A stretch of 26,009 nt of DNA. Origin: an uncultured Christensenella sp. (GTDB taxonomy: Bacteria; Bacillota; Clostridia; Christensenellales; Pumilibacteraceae). The DNA lies in the NCBI GenBank assembly GCA_910577945.1, contig CAJTNI010000024.1:1-26009 (forward strand), read 5' to 3'. Numbering within the stretch: the first letter of the stretch is position 1; each line of letters opens with the position of its first letter. Shown one piece after another: positions 6,246 through 13,886 of this stretch. A model generated the notes under the pieces. It was not told where the DNA came from. It did no database searches and saw nothing but the letters and a program-made list of their open reading frames with translations. A program made the position numbers and the translations under genes.

Positions 6246-7301
6246 ATGATTGAGCTTATCAACGTGGAAAAGCATTTCAAAAAGCCGATACGCGGCAAGG
6301 GCGTATGGGGCATGGTTAAAACGCTGTTTTCGCGCAAGCACGTCGTCGTCAAGGCGGTGGACGGCGTGTCGTTTACCGTGCGCGACGGCGAGGCGGTCGG
6401 CTATATCGGCGCGAACGGCGCGGGCAAATCCACCACTATAAAAATGATGAGCGGCATACTCACGCCCACGGCGGGGGAAATTCTCATCGACGGCAAGCAT
6501 CCGTATAAGAGCAAGGAGCGCAACGCCGTGCTTAAAAACATAGGCGTGGTGTTCGGACAGAAAACGCAGCTTTGGTACGACCTGCCGCTCACCGAAACGT
6601 ACGAGCTGTTGCGGTATATCTACGACGTGACCGAAGCCGATTACAAGCGGCGGCTCGCCGAGCTGGTCGAGCTTTTGGATATGAAGCCGTTTCTAGACGC
6701 GCCCGTGCGCACGCTGTCGCTCGGACAGCGCATGCGCGCCGACCTTGCCGCGGCAATGCTGCACAACCCCAAAACGCTGTTCCTCGACGAGCCGACAATC
6801 GGCTTGGACGTGCTGGTCAAGCGCAATCTTATAGAGGCAATCAACAAGCTGCGCGACGAATACAAAACCTCGCTCATACTAACCACCCACGCCATGAGCG
6901 ATATCGAGCTGTTGTGTAAGCGCGTTATAATACTCGACGAGGGCAAAATTCTGTTCGACGGGTCGCTGGACGACGTAAAGCACATGTTCGGCGACAAGCG
7001 CAACGTGACTATTCAGACCGCCGCGCCCATAGACACGGCGGCGGCGACTGATAAGTACCCGATAGACGGCGTGACCGCCGAGGGCGACGGGCTGTTGACC
7101 ACGTTCACCGTTGACGCGCAAAAGCTTAAAATCGACGTGCTTTTGGATTTTTTGCTCAAAACGTACGACGTTACGGACGTCAAGCTGTCCGAGACGGGTA
7201 TCGAGCAGGTCGTGGAAAAAATTTACGAGCGCAACAAAGCCGCGCAGGCGCTGGACGAGTGCGGCGACGAAGCGGCGGACGCGGAGCGCGACGATGGCTA
7301 A
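6246..7301 (+). CDS. ABC-2 exporter ATP-binding protein, COG4586 (viologen-exporter-like)
   Basis: The 351-residue ATPase has Walker A GANGAGKST at 55-63, signature LSLGQ at 157-161, Walker B LFLDEP at 178-183 with Glu182, and switch His215 in TTHAMSDI. The LSLGQRMRADLAAAMLHNP context and the YDLPLTETYELL stretch after the Q-loop are characteristic of the COG4586 group, whose members sit with two permeases; a cyanobacterial relative exports viologen dyes. About 100 residues follow the ATPase domain. The ATG at 6246 has GGGAG ten bases upstream. An earlier TTG at 6192 would add 18 residues without homology and is rejected. The leader of about 90 bases starts at the poly-G promoter. The end overlaps the next gene by eight bases. 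The physiological substrate is unknown. Confidence 0.9.
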   Translation: MIELINVEKHFKKPIRGKGVWGMVKTLFSRKHVVVKAVDGVSFTVRDGEAVGYIGANGAGKSTTIKMMSGILTPTAGEILIDGKHPYKSKERNAVLKNIGVVFGQKTQLWYDLPLTETYELLRYIYDVTEADYKRRLAELVELLDMKPFLDAPVRTLSLGQRMRADLAAAMLHNPKTLFLDEPTIGLDVLVKRNLIEAINKLRDEYKTSLILTTHAMSDIELLCKRVIILDEGKILFDGSLDDVKHMFGDKRNVTIQTAAPIDTAAATDKYPIDGVTAEGDGLLTTFTVDAQKLKIDVLLDFLLKTYDVTDVKLSETGIEQVVEKIYERNKAAQALDECGDEAADAERDDG

Positions 7302-8115
7302 GGGCAGGATAAAAAGGTATTTGATATTCGCCAAAGCGGGATTCCAAACGCTCATAGCGTACCGCGGCGCGGTGCTGCTGTGGTTTGTGGGCGCGATAAT
7401 CGGCGCGACGCTGATGGGGTTGCTGTGGTGGGCGATTTATTCGTTTTCGGAAAGCGGCGTAATCGGCGGCTTCGATTATCCGCAAATGCTCATGTACGTG
7501 ATACTGTCGGCGGCTGTGTTCGAGATAACCGTTTCGTCCACAATGGGCAGCATTACGGACGACGTGCGCGACGGGCAAATCGGCATGCGGCTCATGAAGC
7601 CGATAAGCTACCGCGCGCAGCTGTGTTTTTCAAATATCGGCGAGTTCGCGGGCAGAATGTTGATATTCGGCTTGCCCGTAATAGTCGGCGGCACGCTTAC
7701 GGCGGTTTTCGGGTTCGGGCTGACGGGAATTAAGTGGTACAACGTTTTGCTGTTTGTGCCCGCGTGCTTTATTTCGCTTTTGGTCAACGAGGCGTACGGA
7801 TTTTTGTTCGGACAGCTCGCGTTTCGCACGCAGGCAATGTTCGGCGTGCATTCCATGTACATGACGCTAAGCGGCTTTTTGTCGGGACGAATGATTCCGC
7901 TCGGCGTTTTTCCCGCTTGGGCGCAGACCGCGCTGTACTGCACGCCGTTCCCGTTTATGGCGAGCATGCCCGTCAGGCTGTTCCTCGGCGTAATGTCTTG
8001 GACGGAGGTGCTTGCGGGGTTTGCCATAGCCGTCGCTTGGATAATCGTCCTCGACGTTATCGGCTGGCTGCTCTACAAAACGTCGGTGCGCAAGGTCGTC
8101 GTGTTCGGCGGGTGA
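7294..8115 (+). CDS. ABC-2 exporter permease 1, COG4587-like
   Basis: This is a 273-residue membrane protein with about six hydrophobic segments. The N-terminal AKAGFQTLIAYRGAVLLWF stretch and the ITDDVRDGQIGMRLMKPISY loop near residues 88-107 are hallmarks of the COG4587/COG3694 permease pair. The latter is the cytoplasmic motif described as DGxxxxxLxxPI-like. The ATG at 7294 lies inside the end of the ATPase gene (eight-base overlap), so the subunits are translationally coupled. It should form a heterodimeric channel with the product of the following gene, powered by the upstream ATPase. A gap of 38 bases separates it from permease 2. Confidence 0.88.
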   Translation: MAKGRIKRYLIFAKAGFQTLIAYRGAVLLWFVGAIIGATLMGLLWWAIYSFSESGVIGGFDYPQMLMYVILSAAVFEITVSSTMGSITDDVRDGQIGMRLMKPISYRAQLCFSNIGEFAGRMLIFGLPVIVGGTLTAVFGFGLTGIKWYNVLLFVPACFISLLVNEAYGFLFGQLAFRTQAMFGVHSMYMTLSGFLSGRMIPLGVFPAWAQTALYCTPFPFMASMPVRLFLGVMSWTEVLAGFAIAVAWIIVLDVIGWLLYKTSVRKVVVFGG

Positions 8116-8153
8116 TACGCGGGTAACTACCGTGCGTTTAAAGGAAATCGCTT

Positions 8154-8945
8154 ATGCTTAAAGAATTGAGACTTTATCCCAAATACGTTTCCATGAGCCT
8201 CAGGAGCGCGCTGTCGTACAAGGCGGATTCGATAATCATGATGATTAGCTTCGCCGTGTCCGAGATAGTGTCGTTGGCTACGATTTATCTGATTGTGGGC
8301 ACTGTGCCCACGCTCGGTGTGTGGACGTTCGAGACGCTCGCGTTCTTGTTCGGGTTTACGCTTGTGCCTAAGGCAATCGACCACGTTTTTACCGACGAGC
8401 TGTGGATACTCGCGTATCGCGCGGTGCGGCGCGGCGACCTCGATATCTATATGACGCGCCCGATTAACCCGCTGTTCCAGTACATTGCGCGCACGTTTAA
8501 ATGGGACGGGCTGGGCGAGCTTCTCGTCGGTATAGTCATTATGTGCGTGTTCGCGCCGCAGGCGGGAATAGCTTGGACGGCGAGCGGCGTTATCGGCTTG
8601 ATACTGTGCGCGGTGCTCGGCGTGTTTTGCTTTACGGGGATAAAGCTGCTGTTCGCGTCGTTGGCGTTTTGGGTTAAAAACGCGGGTATTTTCCTCAATA
8701 CCGTTTACGACCTGTCGAACTACGCCAAATACCCCGTGCGCTATATGGGCAAGGCGTTTGCGTCAATTATGTTCTTTGTAATTCCGTTCGGGCTGTTTTT
8801 GTACTATCCCGTCGAGTGCTTGGTTACGGGCGCGAGCATTTGGTGGAGCGTGCTGTGGAGCGCGGTTGCCGCGGTCGCGCTCATGACGCTGTCGCTCACC
8901 GTGTGGCATATCGGCATAAGCCGCTACGAAAGCGCGGGCAACTGA
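8154..8945 (+). CDS. ABC-2 exporter permease 2, COG3694-like
   Basis: This 263-residue membrane protein has about six hydrophobic segments and carries the paired-permease motif GDLDIYMTRPINPLFQYI near residues 95-112, which parallels DGQIGMRLMKPISY in its partner. The N-terminus (YPKYVSMSLRSALSYKADSII) matches the first-helix region of COG3694 proteins. The ATG at 8154 has AAGGA eight bases upstream. It is the last gene of the operon and is followed by a strong terminator at 8983-9019. Together with the 6246 ATPase and 7294 permease it makes a complete heterodimeric exporter. Confidence 0.88.
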   Translation: MLKELRLYPKYVSMSLRSALSYKADSIIMMISFAVSEIVSLATIYLIVGTVPTLGVWTFETLAFLFGFTLVPKAIDHVFTDELWILAYRAVRRGDLDIYMTRPINPLFQYIARTFKWDGLGELLVGIVIMCVFAPQAGIAWTASGVIGLILCAVLGVFCFTGIKLLFASLAFWVKNAGIFLNTVYDLSNYAKYPVRYMGKAFASIMFFVIPFGLFLYYPVECLVTGASIWWSVLWSAVAAVALMTLSLTVWHIGISRYESAGN

Positions 8946-8982
8946 CGCAATCGGTAAATAAATAGATTATTCGCATAAGCTA

Positions 8983-9019
8983 ATGCCGCTTTAATCCGAT
9001 TAAAGCGGCATGCGTTTTT
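8983..9019 (+). terminator. Rho-independent terminator of the second ABC exporter operon
   Basis: A perfect 13-bp stem (ATGCCGCTTTAAT at 8983-8995, ATTAAAGCGGCAT at 8999-9011) with a three-base centre is followed by five T (9015-9019). The T-run overlaps the stop codon of the convergent ATP-grasp gene, so the intergenic space is compact. Confidence 0.85.
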
Positions 9020-9911
9020 AATTCGTTTGATTTGCGCCGCGCATCGTGCTTACGATATGCTCGGCGTACGCGCCCGCAACGTTAATGCCCGTTGCCGATT
9101 CGAAGGCGTCGAAAAACGCGTTGGAGTTTACTTCGCACAGAAGCGGCGCGGGCGAGAGCAAAAAGTCCAAGCCGCAATAATCGAGGTTTAACAGCCGCGC
9201 GATTTTTCGGGACAGCGCGGATATTTCCGCGGGTACGTCCGTTTTTTTCGCAGTGCCGCCCAAGCCGACGTTGGAACGGAAATCGCCGTTTGACGTGCGT
9301 AGAATGCCGCCCAGAGTTTTGCCGCCGACCACAATTACGCGCATGTCTTTGCCGTGCGCCGCCGCTACGTATTGCTGGAACAAATGCGGGTGCAGCTTGA
9401 CGCTTTCCGCGAGCGCGGCGAGCTGCGCGCGGTCGTCCGCCTTGAACACGCCCTTGCCGAACGAGCCGTAGGATAGCTTGACGACGAGCGGGTAGCCCAA
9501 GCTCTTTTCCACGTCGTCGAGCATGCGCGTCGGCACGCTCGCGTTTCGGTCGTAGCACAACAGCCCCGCGAGCGTTTTGGGCATGGGTATGCCGTTGTCA
9601 GCGAGCGCGATATGCGTTTGCATTTTGTCGTCGCAGTCGGCAATGGCTTGCGCGCGGTTGAACAGGCGCACGCCGCGCTTTTCCAGCATTTGCGCCGTGT
9701 ACTTATCCTTGTCGAGATATAAGCAAAAATCGCAGCGCGCGTCGCCCGCGACCGCGCCGCCGTTTATTCCGAGCATAAACCCGTCGTTGCGCCGCACCGT
9801 CACGTTCACGCCGCGCAGCGTCAGCTCCTCGGCGAGCCGTTTTGCCTGACGCGTTTCGAGCGTGGGCGAGTATGCGTTGAGCAGTATCAATCCGTTAAGC
9901 TTGTCGTGCAT
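9018..9911 (-). CDS. RimK-like ATP-grasp ligase
   Basis: The 297-residue protein is an ATP-grasp enzyme of the RimK/LysX type, which couples ATP hydrolysis to formation of an amide bond between a carboxylate and an amine via an acylphosphate. ATP-binding Lys145 in YPLVVKLSYGSFGKG is followed by the Gly-rich flexible loop (147-154). The metal ligands appear as Asp249 in GLDF and Glu260 and Asn262 in EVNSN. The N-terminal domain (1-90) is shorter on recognisable features and probably sets substrate choice. Length is typical of RimK (about 300). The ATG at 9911 lacks a visible Shine-Dalgarno site and I find no clear -10 box, so it may be read through from the lipoprotein gene 60 bases upstream. 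Substrate could be a ribosomal protein, a coenzyme or a small peptide; it cannot be decided here. Confidence 0.85.
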   Translation of the reverse strand: MHDKLNGLILLNAYSPTLETRQAKRLAEELTLRGVNVTVRRNDGFMLGINGGAVAGDARCDFCLYLDKDKYTAQMLEKRGVRLFNRAQAIADCDDKMQTHIALADNGIPMPKTLAGLLCYDRNASVPTRMLDDVEKSLGYPLVVKLSYGSFGKGVFKADDRAQLAALAESVKLHPHLFQQYVAAAHGKDMRVIVVGGKTLGGILRTSNGDFRSNVGLGGTAKKTDVPAEISALSRKIARLLNLDYCGLDFLLSPAPLLCEVNSNAFFDAFESATGINVAGAYAEHIVSTMRGANQTN

Positions 9912-9926
9912 GGTATTTCAAAAGCA

Positions 9927-9952
9927 AAAGCGGGGCAGAGCGCCGCCGCTTT
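9927..9952 (-). terminator. Possible weak terminator or attenuator after the lipoprotein gene
   Basis: On the minus strand AAAGCGG (9952-9946) pairs with CCGCTTT (9933-9927) across a 12-base loop, followed by a T-rich TGCTTTTG. Stem and T-run are both modest, so partial read-through into the ATP-grasp gene is plausible. Confidence 0.35.
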
Positions 9953-9971
9953 GTAGAGCATGGTATCGCGA

Positions 9972-10964
9972 TTACGCCTTGGTAAAGTCGCAGGCGCGCA
10001 GGACGTACTCGGTTATTTTGCCGAGCTTGCTGCCCGAATACTCGTTGAATACGATTTTTACGGGCACTTTTTTGTGTTCTTTGCCGTCCTGTTTGAGCGG
10101 GTTTTGAGAATAGAAAACGTAATAGGGCGGACCGTGCCGCTCGATGCTCGGCATTATGCTCGTTTCAAAGCAGGGTACGGGATAGCTAGTTTCGCCGCTC
10201 TCCTCGTTCGTGACCGCCTCGACGCCCAAATCCTTTACCCAATCGCCGACGTCTACCGAGGTAACGCCGTTGACCGACGCCACCATGACGTAGTTTTCGA
10301 GCTTGCCGCTTGCGAACGCCTCGAACATGTTGGTCATGTAGAAATTGGGCGACGCGCCGTCGGCGAGCGCGGTCGCGCGGGCGAGGTAGAACATCATCTC
10401 GTTGTCGCAGTACGTGCTGCGCGGAATGGACAGCGTTTGCTCCGTCGCGTCCTCGATTGCGGTGTACAGGAACTTGGCGGTGTGCGCGCCGAAATAGTCG
10501 GCGGACACCGTGTACGAACGGTTGACCGTGTCGGCGCGCGGCGCGAGCGAAACCGTCTTTTCCATTTCGCACGAGTCGAGGCTGTTGGTCTGGAACAGCG
10601 TGTGGCTGGAAATCTTGTCGGTAAGCCCTCTGTCCTTTTCCGCGGCGGAATCGTTGTACGTAACCGAAAAGCTCATGTCCACCGTCGAGTAGCTTATATT
10701 GTCGCGTATTTCCACGCCCTCGTCGAGCGTGTACAAAAGCGCGCCCTCGGCGATTTTGATTTTGTTTTGCGCGTCCGTGCCCGCGCTCACGTCGTATACG
10801 GACACGGCGTAATCGAGCCGCTCGTAGCCGTTGGTCTCGTCTTTGGCGCGCCAAGGTCTTTCGGTGTCGAACAGCACGGTTACGGGCGTGCTGCATGCGC
10901 ACAGCGCGAGCGTCGCGGAAACTGCCGCCGCCGACGCGATTTTTCTTGCAAGCGTGTTTTTCAT
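9972..10964 (-). CDS. Secreted lipoprotein of unknown function
   Basis: The 330-residue protein starts with a lipoprotein signal: a basic KNTLARK, a hydrophobic stretch to residue 22 and an LCAC box that puts the lipidated cysteine at residue 24. The mature part is soluble, with many Thr/Ser/Tyr residues and strand-like alternation, and I do not recognise a domain. It should be anchored on the outer face of the cytoplasmic membrane. The ATG at 10964 was chosen because a good promoter ends six bases upstream, and the signal peptide then starts cleanly; the gene is predicted to be leaderless. It is divergent from addB and lies upstream of the ATP-grasp gene with a 60-base gap. A functional link with that enzyme is not evident. 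Confidence 0.75.
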   Translation of the reverse strand: MKNTLARKIASAAAVSATLALCACSTPVTVLFDTERPWRAKDETNGYERLDYAVSVYDVSAGTDAQNKIKIAEGALLYTLDEGVEIRDNISYSTVDMSFSVTYNDSAAEKDRGLTDKISSHTLFQTNSLDSCEMEKTVSLAPRADTVNRSYTVSADYFGAHTAKFLYTAIEDATEQTLSIPRSTYCDNEMMFYLARATALADGASPNFYMTNMFEAFASGKLENYVMVASVNGVTSVDVGDWVKDLGVEAVTNEESGETSYPVPCFETSIMPSIERHGPPYYVFYSQNPLKQDGKEHKKVPVKIVFNEYSGSKLGKITEYVLRACDFTKA

Positions 10965-10970
10965 GCGCTT

Positions 10971-10999
10971 ATTGTAGCACATTGCCGCGCGTTTGGCAA
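10971..10999 (-). promoter_or_regulatory. Promoter of the lipoprotein gene, predicted leaderless
   Basis: On the minus strand TTGCCA (10994-10999), a 17-base spacer and TACAAT (10971-10976) precede the ATG (10964) by just six bases. The transcript should begin at or next to the A of the ATG; no Shine-Dalgarno site is possible. Confidence 0.7.
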
Positions 11000-11053
11000 C
11001 CGATTACGACGGGCATTGGCGATTGATAAGCTTTTGCGCCGTAAAACTCGCGC

Positions 11054-11082
11054 TTGCTTTTTTCGACGGCTTGGTGTATAAT
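11054..11082 (+). promoter_or_regulatory. Promoter of addBA, predicted leaderless
   Basis: TTGCTT (11054-11059), a 17-base spacer and a perfect TATAAT (11077-11082) lie eight bases before the addB ATG at 11091. No AGGAG-like site precedes the start. This promoter is divergent from the lipoprotein promoter about 55 bases away. Confidence 0.7.
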
Positions 11083-11090
11083 ATGCGCGT

Positions 11091-13835
11091 ATGAAAATCA
11101 CGACCTTCCCCACATACCCCGACGCGCTCGACGCTCTGGCAAAGGAGCTGCGCGCGCGCCGTTTTTCGCCGACGGAGTACCGCATAGTGCTCACGCCCGA
11201 CCGCTACACGTTGCAGGCGGAAAAGGCGTTGTTCGGCGGCAGCGGCGCAATCGACTGCGAGGTACTCACGCTGTCGCGGCTGTGCCGCAGGGTGTGCGGC
11301 GCGGATATGCCGCTGTCGCGCGAGGGTGGCGTAATGCTCGTCGCCAAGGCGATAGCCGCCGTCAAGGATGAGCTCGTTTATTACGGCAAGGCGGCGAGGT
11401 TTTACGACTTTGCGCGCGACGTGTACGAAACGCTGTTGCAGCTCGCCGCGTCGGACGCGGAGCTTTCGAGCCTTGCGGCGCGCGGCGCGACCAACGCCAA
11501 AATCGCCGACCTCGCGCGTATAAGCGCGCAGTACGAAAAGCTCAAAGCGGGGTACGAGGATTCGCCCGACCGCTTAAAGGCGTTGATAAAAGCGCTGCCG
11601 AACAGCGCGCTCGTGCGCGGCTCGCACTTTTACGCAATCGGGTTTTCCAACCCTACAAAGCTCAATAAAGCGGTGCTCGCCGCGCTCGAAAAGCACGGTA
11701 AGTCGTTTTGCCGTTACGACGCCGAAAAATCGACGGGCGTGCGCGACGGCATGGAAATTTACCGCGCGCCCGACAAAATCACGCAGTACAAGGCGGTGGC
11801 GGCGCGTATTCGCGAGCTTGTTTTCAAGGGCGCGAAGTACGGGGAAATATCGGTTGTGTGTGCCGACCCCAAGCCGCTGTCGCGCATATTCCGCGAGTAC
11901 GGCATTCTGTTTTACGCGGATACCGCCGTGCCGCTGGCGGACGTGCCGCCGCTTGCCGCGCTTAATTGCATATATCGCCTGCGTTCGGCGGCGGATGCGG
12001 ATAGAGTGATTGCGCTGTGCAAAAACCCGTTTTCGGGCTGCGACGCGTACGGCGCGGAAAAGCTTCAATTATATCTGACCGAGCGCGGCATAGCGCACGG
12101 TTGTTTTTCGGTCGATATACCCGACCCGTCGGCGCGCGCCGCTATGGAACGCGCCAAGGCGCTCGTCGGCATGTTCGAGGGCGGGTTTTCGGAAGCGTGC
12201 GAGCGCGTAATCGAGCGCGCCGAGTTCGAGGCGGTGCAGTCGCGGCTTTATAAGGACGAGACCGATATGCTGTCGCCGATACGCGCGCTCACGGGCATGC
12301 TCGCGGCGTTTACGAGCGGGGATTTCGATGCGGACGCGGCGGCGTTCTTTTCGGCGGCGAAGAGCATGGAAATAAAGTCGCTGCCCAGAAGCCGCGACCG
12401 CGTGAGCGTCGTGCCGCCGCAGTCGCTGCGCATGACGCGGTGCAAATATTTGTTTGTAGCCGATTTCAACGAGGGCGTGCTGCCGCTGCCCACAGCCGAT
12501 TGCGGACTGTTGTCCGACTACGATTTGAACGCCTTGGGCGGCGCGGTCGAGCCCACGGCACGCGAGCAAAACGCGCGAGACCGCGAGGAGCTTACGGCGG
12601 TTATTACCAACGCGGAGCACCTGTTTTGCGCGTACTGCACGGCGGACGGCGCAAAGCCGTCGTCGCTGCTCGCCGAGTATGCGGACGGCGTGCGCAAGGC
12701 GGGAACGGTTACGGAAACAGACTACGACGAGGAATGCGCCGTGCTCAAAGCGGAAAAGAACGCGGTCGGATTTATCGCGTGGCACGCCTCGACGGAGTCC
12801 GCGGCGCGCGAGCTGGCGGCAAGGCGCATGACTCCGACGTACGCGTCGATTGAGGCGGCGGTGGGCAAGACCGACAAATCGTCGCCGCCGTTCGCGCCCG
12901 AGATAGCGGGCGGAATAGCCAAGCGCACACTGTCGGTGAGCGAGCTTAACGATTGGTTCGGCTGTCCGTACAAGCGGTTTTTGCGCGGGTCGGTGGGTCT
13001 GACCGAGCGGCGCGACGGGCGGCTGAACGCGCCCGATTTCGGCGTTATAGTGCACGAGTTTATGCGGCGGTTCGTGGAAACGAAGCCGCTCGACTGCTCG
13101 CGCGCCGCCGTCGAGCGCATAATAGACGATATACTGCCCGACGACGTGAGCATAACGGAAATGGAGCGCGAGCGCGTAATTACGGATGCGGTTGACTATG
13201 CCGCGCTCAACAAGCGCATTATCGAGGCGGGCGACTATACGCCCGCGGCGACCGAGCGGCGGTTCGTCGGCGCGCTCACGCTAGGCGAAACGGCGCGGGC
13301 GGAGTTTACGGGCGTTATCGACCGCGTGGATTACTGCGGCGACAACGCGCGCATTATCGACTACAAAACGGGCAACAAAAAATTCGAGCTTAAAAAGTGC
13401 GTCGACGGCACGGACATGCAGCTGCCGCTGTACGCCGCTGCAATCGCGGGCGAGGGCAAGACGGTTACGGGCATGTTCTACGTGCCGCTCGGCAAGGCGT
13501 ACGACGCGGACGGCGCGCGCATGAGCGGGTGCATGCTCAAAGACGCGGAGGTGGCTGTCGAGTACGACGGTGCGCTCAAAGCGGGCGCGCGCTCGGACGT
13601 GGTGGCGGCTACAACCAAGGTGAAGGACGGCGCGCTCGTGTTCGACCGCCCGAACAAGCAGGAACTGTTGGAGCGGCAAACCTTCGGCGCGCTCGTATCG
13701 CGCTGCGTCGCGACGGCCGATTGCGCCGCGGACGAGATAGCGAGCGGGTATATAGAGCGCACGCCCGCGACGGGTGCGTGCGACTATTGCGCGTTCGGCG
13801 GGATTTGCGGCGGCGCGCGCAAGCCGCGCGACTGA
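11091..13835 (+). CDS. addB: AddB/RexB, nuclease subunit of the AddAB recombination complex
   Basis: The 914-residue protein is the B subunit of the AddAB helicase-nuclease, which processes double-strand breaks for homologous recombination together with AddA. The C-terminal nuclease has GVIVHEFMRR, then IDRVDY and IIDYKTGNK with the catalytic Asp and Lys. Four cysteines, Cys625 (FGCPYKRF), Cys897, Cys900 and Cys906 (C-x2-C-x5-C), match the iron-sulfur clamp of B. subtilis AddB. There is no Walker A motif at the N-terminus (KITTFPTYPDALDALAKELR), so it resembles streptococcal RexB rather than B. subtilis AddB, and it is shorter than the usual 1,100 residues or so. The inactive helicase-like part includes EYGILFYADTAVPLAD. 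addA follows after 51 bases. The promoter suggests a leaderless mRNA. Confidence 0.88.
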   Translation: MKITTFPTYPDALDALAKELRARRFSPTEYRIVLTPDRYTLQAEKALFGGSGAIDCEVLTLSRLCRRVCGADMPLSREGGVMLVAKAIAAVKDELVYYGKAARFYDFARDVYETLLQLAASDAELSSLAARGATNAKIADLARISAQYEKLKAGYEDSPDRLKALIKALPNSALVRGSHFYAIGFSNPTKLNKAVLAALEKHGKSFCRYDAEKSTGVRDGMEIYRAPDKITQYKAVAARIRELVFKGAKYGEISVVCADPKPLSRIFREYGILFYADTAVPLADVPPLAALNCIYRLRSAADADRVIALCKNPFSGCDAYGAEKLQLYLTERGIAHGCFSVDIPDPSARAAMERAKALVGMFEGGFSEACERVIERAEFEAVQSRLYKDETDMLSPIRALTGMLAAFTSGDFDADAAAFFSAAKSMEIKSLPRSRDRVSVVPPQSLRMTRCKYLFVADFNEGVLPLPTADCGLLSDYDLNALGGAVEPTAREQNARDREELTAVITNAEHLFCAYCTADGAKPSSLLAEYADGVRKAGTVTETDYDEECAVLKAEKNAVGFIAWHASTESAARELAARRMTPTYASIEAAVGKTDKSSPPFAPEIAGGIAKRTLSVSELNDWFGCPYKRFLRGSVGLTERRDGRLNAPDFGVIVHEFMRRFVETKPLDCSRAAVERIIDDILPDDVSITEMERERVITDAVDYAALNKRIIEAGDYTPAATERRFVGALTLGETARAEFTGVIDRVDYCGDNARIIDYKTGNKKFELKKCVDGTDMQLPLYAAAIAGEGKTVTGMFYVPLGKAYDADGARMSGCMLKDAEVAVEYDGALKAGARSDVVAATTKVKDGALVFDRPNKQELLERQTFGALVSRCVATADCAADEIASGYIERTPATGACDYCAFGGICGGARKPRD

Positions 13836-13886
13836 ACGGCGCGGTCGCCTGCGGGCGAAGGGCGTTAAATTTATCAAGGCTGTAAT

